Shown: positions 58,290 to 64,000 of the stretch, in pieces
Position numbering within the stretch: position 1 is the first letter of the stretch
How the letters are laid out: every line of letters begins with the position of its first letter
The notes under the pieces: generated by a model
What the model saw: the letters and a program-made list of their open reading frames with translations, nothing else
Told to the model about the DNA's origin: nothing
Database searches by the model: none
Translations under genes and position numbers: made by a program
NCBI GenBank assembly: GCA_032191485.1
Contig: JAVDOI010000002.1
Coordinates: 8,857,120-8,921,119, forward strand
DNA length: 64,000 bases
DNA from: Leptoclinus maculatus
Taxonomy: Eukaryota > Chordata > Actinopteri > Perciformes > Stichaeidae
Direction: 5' to 3'

Positions 58290-61205
58290 ACCGCAATTTC
58301 ATAAAACACTGTTTCAAGTAAAAGCCATGATATCAAAAGCTTTACGGAAGTAGAAGTATGTCAGTTTATAATAAAGAAAATGTAGCCTAGTACATGTAGT
58401 CAACCTATTCATCATGGACCGTATTATGAAAACACTGAAAATAAATGGTGCCAGCTTTTATTTCATCAGTCCTAATGCCATGGTCACACTGACCTCAGAC
58501 CGAGCAGCTGAGTGGAGGTACATTGCATGCTGTGATTAGTGATGTGAGAGAACATCAGAGGGAGGTCGATGTGATCTGGAGCTCTACAAATTAATTGCCA
58601 TCAACTTTGTTGTTTTTTGACGCAGATATCCAGAAAGATATGCGGTCTGCGCTCGAAGACATGGACGAGAGTTATTAATCTTTAAACAGGAAGACAAGAG
58701 GGACGGGCTGCTTTTGGTAATAGGCCATCACCACTTGTCATGGAGTTTTCCCTGGCAGGTCGCTTCGGGGAAGGCGAGTTATTTTTGACATTACGTCAGT
58801 GACCTAGATAAACACTGTGTTGAAGCGCAGAGATCTCTGTGTTAACTTCTAAACTTGTAAAGGACAAGTTAACAGACGGACAACTAACCCTGAACTAAGC
58901 CCCTCCCCCAAGCAGTGATTGTCCTATCATAGCTTGGAACTAACTTGTCACGCTTTGGATGCATGTTTTGCCTTTCACAAACCAATCATAGGCCATAGGT
59001 CAGGAGAAGGCCTACCACACAAAGTCAAGCATTCACTTATTATGTGACACTCAGTATACAACTGAACATGTACAAATACACTCAGTGCTGCAGGTAAAAG
59101 CAGAAAACAAAGTATGTTGATTCAGGTAATAACACAATCTGCCTTTTGTTTCCTTTCTCTGCTTATAATAGAAGCAACATTTAAAATAAAGCTTCTAAGA
59201 GGTTTCATTAACTTCCTGTTATGAATTAGAAACAAAGACGAGCAGCTTGCAGTATGATAGCAAAGTGTCTTATTTTATCTTTAAGTGATTAGTTAGTCCC
59301 AGAGAGTTAACCCACACAACACAGCCATACAGCGACACATGGGATCATATTTGCTGCTGACGACAAAATAATAAAAGCATCTGTAGCTGCAAATGCCAAT
59401 TATCTAATTATGAATGGATTAAGATTGTTAAATTAAACCAATTATCTAATTCATGATGTACTGCTACAATGAATGTATGCATTATTTAAAAAAATTGTGC
59501 AGCAAGCTGAATACAAGTCCAACTGGAAAGATGCCGAGTGCCTCCACCTGCTACCACCGCTGCTGTATTGTGTGATCGAATCAATAAAACCTCCCCGTCT
59601 CTCTACACCGATGGCCTGTAAATGCGTCGTAAAAAAACGCACTTCATTCAAACTCAAAAGCAAGCTGCGATGACTGCCGGCCATTGGCTCAAGGCTGCCG
59701 TACCAGACGTGTCTTATACGATCCTGGGGAAAACAAAATGAAGCTCACCAAGCTGTCTGCCTGCGTAGCAGCGGCCACGTAGCGGCGAGGGACGACAGTG
59801 TGTGTACTAGGGGTATAAGCGGTATCTGTGGAATGAGAGCCTGGAGATGCTGCCGAACTAAATGGGCCATGACCAGTGAAAGTAGAAGTCATTTTTTATT
59901 AAAAGCTCTTTTGAGCGCGTCTACATTTACACACCATGGGTTTGAAACCGCAACTTTGGGAACGGCCTCTTTTTCATCTATGAACAATGTCAGTTAAACG
60001 GCAACTGCTGGTGGTGGGAATGAGTTACCGTCTCGCTTATGCAGCCACAACGTGAGCAACCATGATCCTGGAGCCTGTGTGGCGAGCACTCGGTCCTCCC
60101 GGGTGTGAACAGAGCAGGTACGGGGAAGGATTCGCTTGCCTCCATTTCATTAATGGTGAAAATGTCTGAATCTGAGGTTTCCAAAGGTTCATCGTTATGA
60201 ATGAGATCACTCATCTAGTTGCCCTTGGTAACAGCTGCACTAGATGGGGCTCAGAAGAAATAATAAAGCAGTAAAAACATAAAACACTTTGAGTTGCAGT
60301 AGCAATATATGTACTATTTTTGTGCTGTGAAATGGTGTTTGTATATTGTTTAGAACTGGCTTTCTCTTCTTGAGATCTCAAAGTTTGGGGTATTAACTGT
60401 TTTTTCAGCAGGATGCCTTAATCTCCTCGGTTCAACTCTACAGCCTCTTGATTGTTGAAAAAGTGATAAGTGCTTGAAACACAAAACATAAAAGCAGCCT
60501 GGACTGCATCCATAAAGGCCAACGAGGGAAACTGCGATCACACCAACGATGAGCAGGGTTTCCCATAAGACGTTAGCGAGACCTGAATTAGCCCCCACGA
60601 AATGTGCTTACTCGTTGAAATGACATTGTAATGACAGCAGTAGTATACAGGTCTCCCATCAGATTGCATTTCAGCAAAAGATTCTTATTTTGAAGCATCT
60701 CAGTCATTTGCTGCAAATGTGGTTCAGGCTGGGCGGTGATTTTATAAGATAATTTGTTGTCAATGGAATCCTATTGTGATGAAATCATGAAACATCAACA
60801 GTGTGATACACAATCCCGTCGTTTAAATTGATAAAAAACAAGCACATGCGAAAATCTGATTATTGAGCACTAAAGTTCTTAATTAAATGAGAAAATACTC
60901 AATTATTACTATTTACAATTATTTAATTCACACAAGAGTAAACAAAACCATGTTGTTAATTCATGAAGACTATCAGAATACAAGCTATTGTGATATATCG
61001 TTATCGAGATATGAAATGACCTGTATCATATATCATAGCACTCAGCCCTCCTACCTGTTTTTCCAAAGCTGCTTTTACTATTTCGCTAACTTGATCTAAA
61101 GATCGGTCTCTGCCAGGGACAGGGTTTGCCTCATCGTATTATAGTACAAGCACAGCGCCTTAACCTGAAGTAAACAGCTCCTCATTTCATGCCTAAAAGC
61201 ATACA
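58290..61205. other. No gene recognised; repeat-like patch at 59.7-60.2 kb
   Basis: Minus-strand frames at 59451-59684, 59689-59892 and 59990-60214 lie end to end and have an odd, serine- and histidine-rich composition, as in a decayed transposon; no domain confirmed. 'gtactaggggtataagcgg' at about 59805 recalls a hAT end. The rest is AT-rich. Confidence 0.35.
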
Positions 61206-61210
61206 ACACT

Positions 61211-61290
61211 CAATTAAATGTTTTCAGCTTCCAGGAAAAATAAGTGGTGGTGAGGCCACAGCATAGGCCATGCATTTAATAAGTGAGGTG
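61211..61290 (+). repeat. Sequence paired with 62.6 kb, copy 1
   Basis: Order of blocks: AATTAAATG, CAGCTTCCAGGAAAAATAAG, GAGGCCACA, CATTTAATAAGTGAGG. The same blocks occur in the same order and strand at 62600-62667, with a 10-base gap between the third and fourth. This may be an old repeat or a local duplication of a regulatory element. Confidence 0.5.
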
Positions 61291-61294
61291 CACG

Positions 61295-62598
61295 ACGTGC
61301 TTCGCTGGTACAGATTTGACTCATGTGAACTCTTAAACATGGTCTTTTCCCATAAATGTAAGATTCTTAATCAGACTGAAAGTCATACATCTGTATTTTG
61401 CACTAACATCATTTGACACACCAGCAAGCGGACAGAAACTAGGAAAGTGCACTCTGTCGGAGAAGAACATGACTACACAGCAGATGGCTACATTTAGCTA
61501 GGACCCCGATTAATATTACTCAAAATCTAAAACAGGACGTGTCCCGGAGAATGAGAAGCATCACCCGAGTAGTGGACTTACAAACGTGATTGGTTGCAGA
61601 GTAACAAATGCTCAAAAGGTTGCTGGGACAAACCGCTCTGCTGTCGCTGTAGTTAGACATGCCTGGTGTCAGCATTTATAAAACTACAGGTATTTGGAGA
61701 ATGAATTGGCTGCAGGTGGTGCAAATGTCAACACTGCATCCCTTTCCTGTAGGGGGCACAGGTTGGTAGGATGATACCGGCTGGAATTTTGGTTTGAGGT
61801 TAATACCAGTGTGTGCAACCAAACACCAGCAAATGAAAGCTAAACGAATGTCTGTGGATGGCCCGGATCAACGAGACATATATGCTCAGACATTATTACA
61901 CAACAATTACAAAGCTCTCTCACCACAGTCTTTTGTGTCTTGGCTCTTCCTGCCATCCACTTCGTTTGATTTAGTATTATTATTAATTCCAGTTCTTCTC
62001 CCAGAGGGACCAGCGGTTAAAAGCATTCCGTGTACTCGTCCTTGACTCCAACCAATGCCGCCATGGCTCTTAACTCGGGCTGCCCTCTCCACATTTATGA
62101 TCGTGTTTAACTCGCAGCACTGGCCTCAGCCTTCAGTTGTCCTGCAGGACTACCCACTACCTTCACCCCATCCCCAAACGCCTTCTGTTCTCGCCTGATG
62201 GCACTGTAGTGGATGCAGTTTGGAATCATCTTCCTCTTTGTTCCCATGAAAGCGACCGATTCAGGTTGAGATGTTATACTTACATCTCTAAATGCATTTT
62301 AAAAATAGGATCACCTTTAACCGGCTAGCATCCATCTTTCCATGTACGCTGGACTAGATCCATAAAAGAGAGACGGAGAGAAAAACAATCACACAAACAA
62401 TTAGCATTAGAAAGCCAGACTTAAATTAGTAGCCACAGAATGTCCTCACTAATTGAAACGTCATTTTATCAAAAAGGGGCAAGCAGTCCACAGCTCTAAT
62501 ATTCAAACACTCCTTTGAATATTTTGCCATCCAGATTTATCTTTAAAAAAAGGGGGGCAGGGTGTACCACATCATGTGATAGTTAAGTATAACTTCAT
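61295..62598. other. No gene recognised
   Basis: No coding or RNA feature was found between the paired sequences. Frames at 61794-62045 and 62137-62328 have no domain. Confidence 0.5.
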
Positions 62599-62599
62599 T

Positions 62600-62667
62600 T
62601 AATTAAATGTAGTGAGCTGCCAGGAAAATAAGCAGAACAAAGGCCACATATTTAATATGTGAGGCAA
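62600..62667 (+). repeat. Sequence paired with 61.2 kb, copy 2
   Basis: AATTAAATG, GAGCTGCCAGGAAAATAAG, AAGGCCACA and TATTTAATATGTGAGG match the copy at 61211-61290. About four fifths of aligned positions agree by eye. Confidence 0.5.
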
Positions 62668-62669
62668 AA

Positions 62670-64000
62670 TATTTAAACAGTCATCTTGTAACTAAACTGA
62701 CAAGAAGATGATATACATCAGGACTTCTCTAATTCTGCTCAGCAGGTGCTTAATCACATTGAATATTCATGGTAATTAATAAGAGCCGCTTATTGAAATG
62801 CTGGGAAGAAGGAAAACACTGACGTCTCGTCTTTTAGTCCCTGGAGCTCCAAAAACACTGGATCCTACATTTCCTATAAAGTATTTCTGTTATGAATGTG
62901 AAGTCTCTTGACAGTAGTCGTCCCTATAGCAAACACATTTCCATTTGTGAAGTTCTCCTTAGAAATGAAATGAAAATATCAAATTGGAGTTTGCAAGGCC
63001 TCAAAACTGCTCATCGGGTAAACAAATTTACCAACAAATGCATTTTTCTGGTAGCTGATGTTAACTTCTTCACATATATCTGCTCCACATTATACCAGAG
63101 GTTGGATTCTCTTATTCTTTACAGCATGTAAACATCTTAAAACCAAGGCCGTCTTGTACTTCATCCACAAAGAACATTCTCCATCACACCCTGTTGTGCC
63201 CAGTTCTCTCACTCCCCGATTGTGCTGATCCACACTGCCTGCTATAACCTTTCAGATAATGATAAATGACGGTGCCTGAGGCCCCACACCTGCACGTATA
63301 TGTATGCACGCTGTCCTTCCCGAGGTGTATCTGCATCACATTCTCCACACAAAAAGTATTAGCATCAAAATATACAGAATACTCATTATGCAGAATAAGA
63401 GGCCCATTTCAAATAATCTACCGACGGTGGATTATAATTATTGATGCATTACTGTGTTCATCACTTCAATGTTGCAGCTGGTTTAGTATATTTAGGCTAT
63501 ATACTACTTACCAATACATCTCAGTTTATTAGTAGATGTATAGTTTGTAATAATCTCAATCTGCAATGTGGCCGAACTAATATTGTCAAATGAATGTGCT
63601 GAAGTTAAAAGTATAATATTTCCCTCTGAGATGTAGTGGACTAAAAGTATATAGTTACATAAAATGAAAGACGTAAAAATGAATAGTTACATTGCACGAC
63701 TGCACGAACAAGAGCACACATGTTGCTCTCAAAGTGGACCAGATTGATGCATTTTAAAATGAAAACTATTATATTTCAGGGAGTATGTCCATCCTGTGGG
63801 TAACACCGCATCCCTTCCCAACCATCTCCGTGTTCTCTGCAAATCTATCTGCCGTAACTATTTCCCTTCATGTCGATGGCCTCTCCCGGGATTCACAGCG
63901 ATCCCTCCTGTAATTCTGTCTTTCAATCACGCTTTCCATCTCTCCTTCACACAGTGTCAGAGTCATACTGGCGTGACGGTCTCTTGTCTCATTTCGCCTG
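62670..64000. other. No gene recognised
   Basis: The stretch 62680-62810 is compositionally plausible as a conserved noncoding element (TAATTAAT, TGAATATTCAT motifs), which cannot be tested here. The end of the window holds nothing recognisable. Confidence 0.45.

Overview
This window looks like intergenic or intronic DNA from a ray-finned fish, most likely a percomorph teleost. The grounds are: no compact gene array; AT-leaning sequence packed with long (CA)n, (CT)n and (TGTGCG)n microsatellites; and relics of fish repeats, including a tRNA-derived SINE with a B-box, a Tc1 element starting CAGTGCCTTGC, several hAT termini, two broken non-LTR reverse transcriptases and the repeat carrying GCCCCCTGCTG. 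I found no intact protein-coding gene on either strand and no rRNA, tRNA gene, CRISPR array or operon. Nearly all open frames are short, lack a family signature and fit chance. The species and flanking genes cannot be told from the window.

Layout. 0-6.5 kb: no recognisable gene, a small hairpin and a weak hAT-like end. 6.5-10.1 kb: repeat-rich, with a hairpin repeat beside a hAT terminus, a SINE relic, a truncated Tc1 element, an old fish repeat and a long inverted repeat. 13-18 kb: two same-strand hammerhead-ribozyme-like motifs, five long CA/TG-type tracts and a LINE fragment with the FYADDTV motif. 20.1-21.2 kb: a larger decayed LINE running from endonuclease to reverse transcriptase. 22.4-23.1 kb: a complete-looking 617 bp terminal-inverted-repeat element flanked by TA, then a hAT end. 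24.4-24.8 kb: a (CT)n tract with 219 bp uninterrupted. 25.2-25.8 kb: the 5' end of a hAT transposon joined to a hairpin-rich repeat. 26-42 kb: mostly unassigned sequence with microsatellites and one fish repeat. 42.0-42.8 kb: a terminal-inverted-repeat element holding a 14-bp minisatellite. 45.2-45.6 kb: second copies of repeats seen near 9.5-9.8 kb. 47.2-47.5 kb: a CA tract and long C runs. 51.1-52.1 kb: the 3' part of a SCAND3/FAM200/ZBED-type hAT transposase with an in-frame stop, next to another fish repeat. 52-64 kb: mostly unassigned, with two weak exon-like signals and a pair of related sequences at 61.2 and 62.6 kb.

Nothing acts as a gene system. The most useful leads are structural: inverted-repeat elements, possible retroelement ribozyme remnants, extreme simple repeats, two splice-site-flanked candidate exons (16.4 and 58.2 kb) and the 61.2/62.6 kb pair. 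All family assignments come from recognising motifs by eye; no search or alignment program was run.
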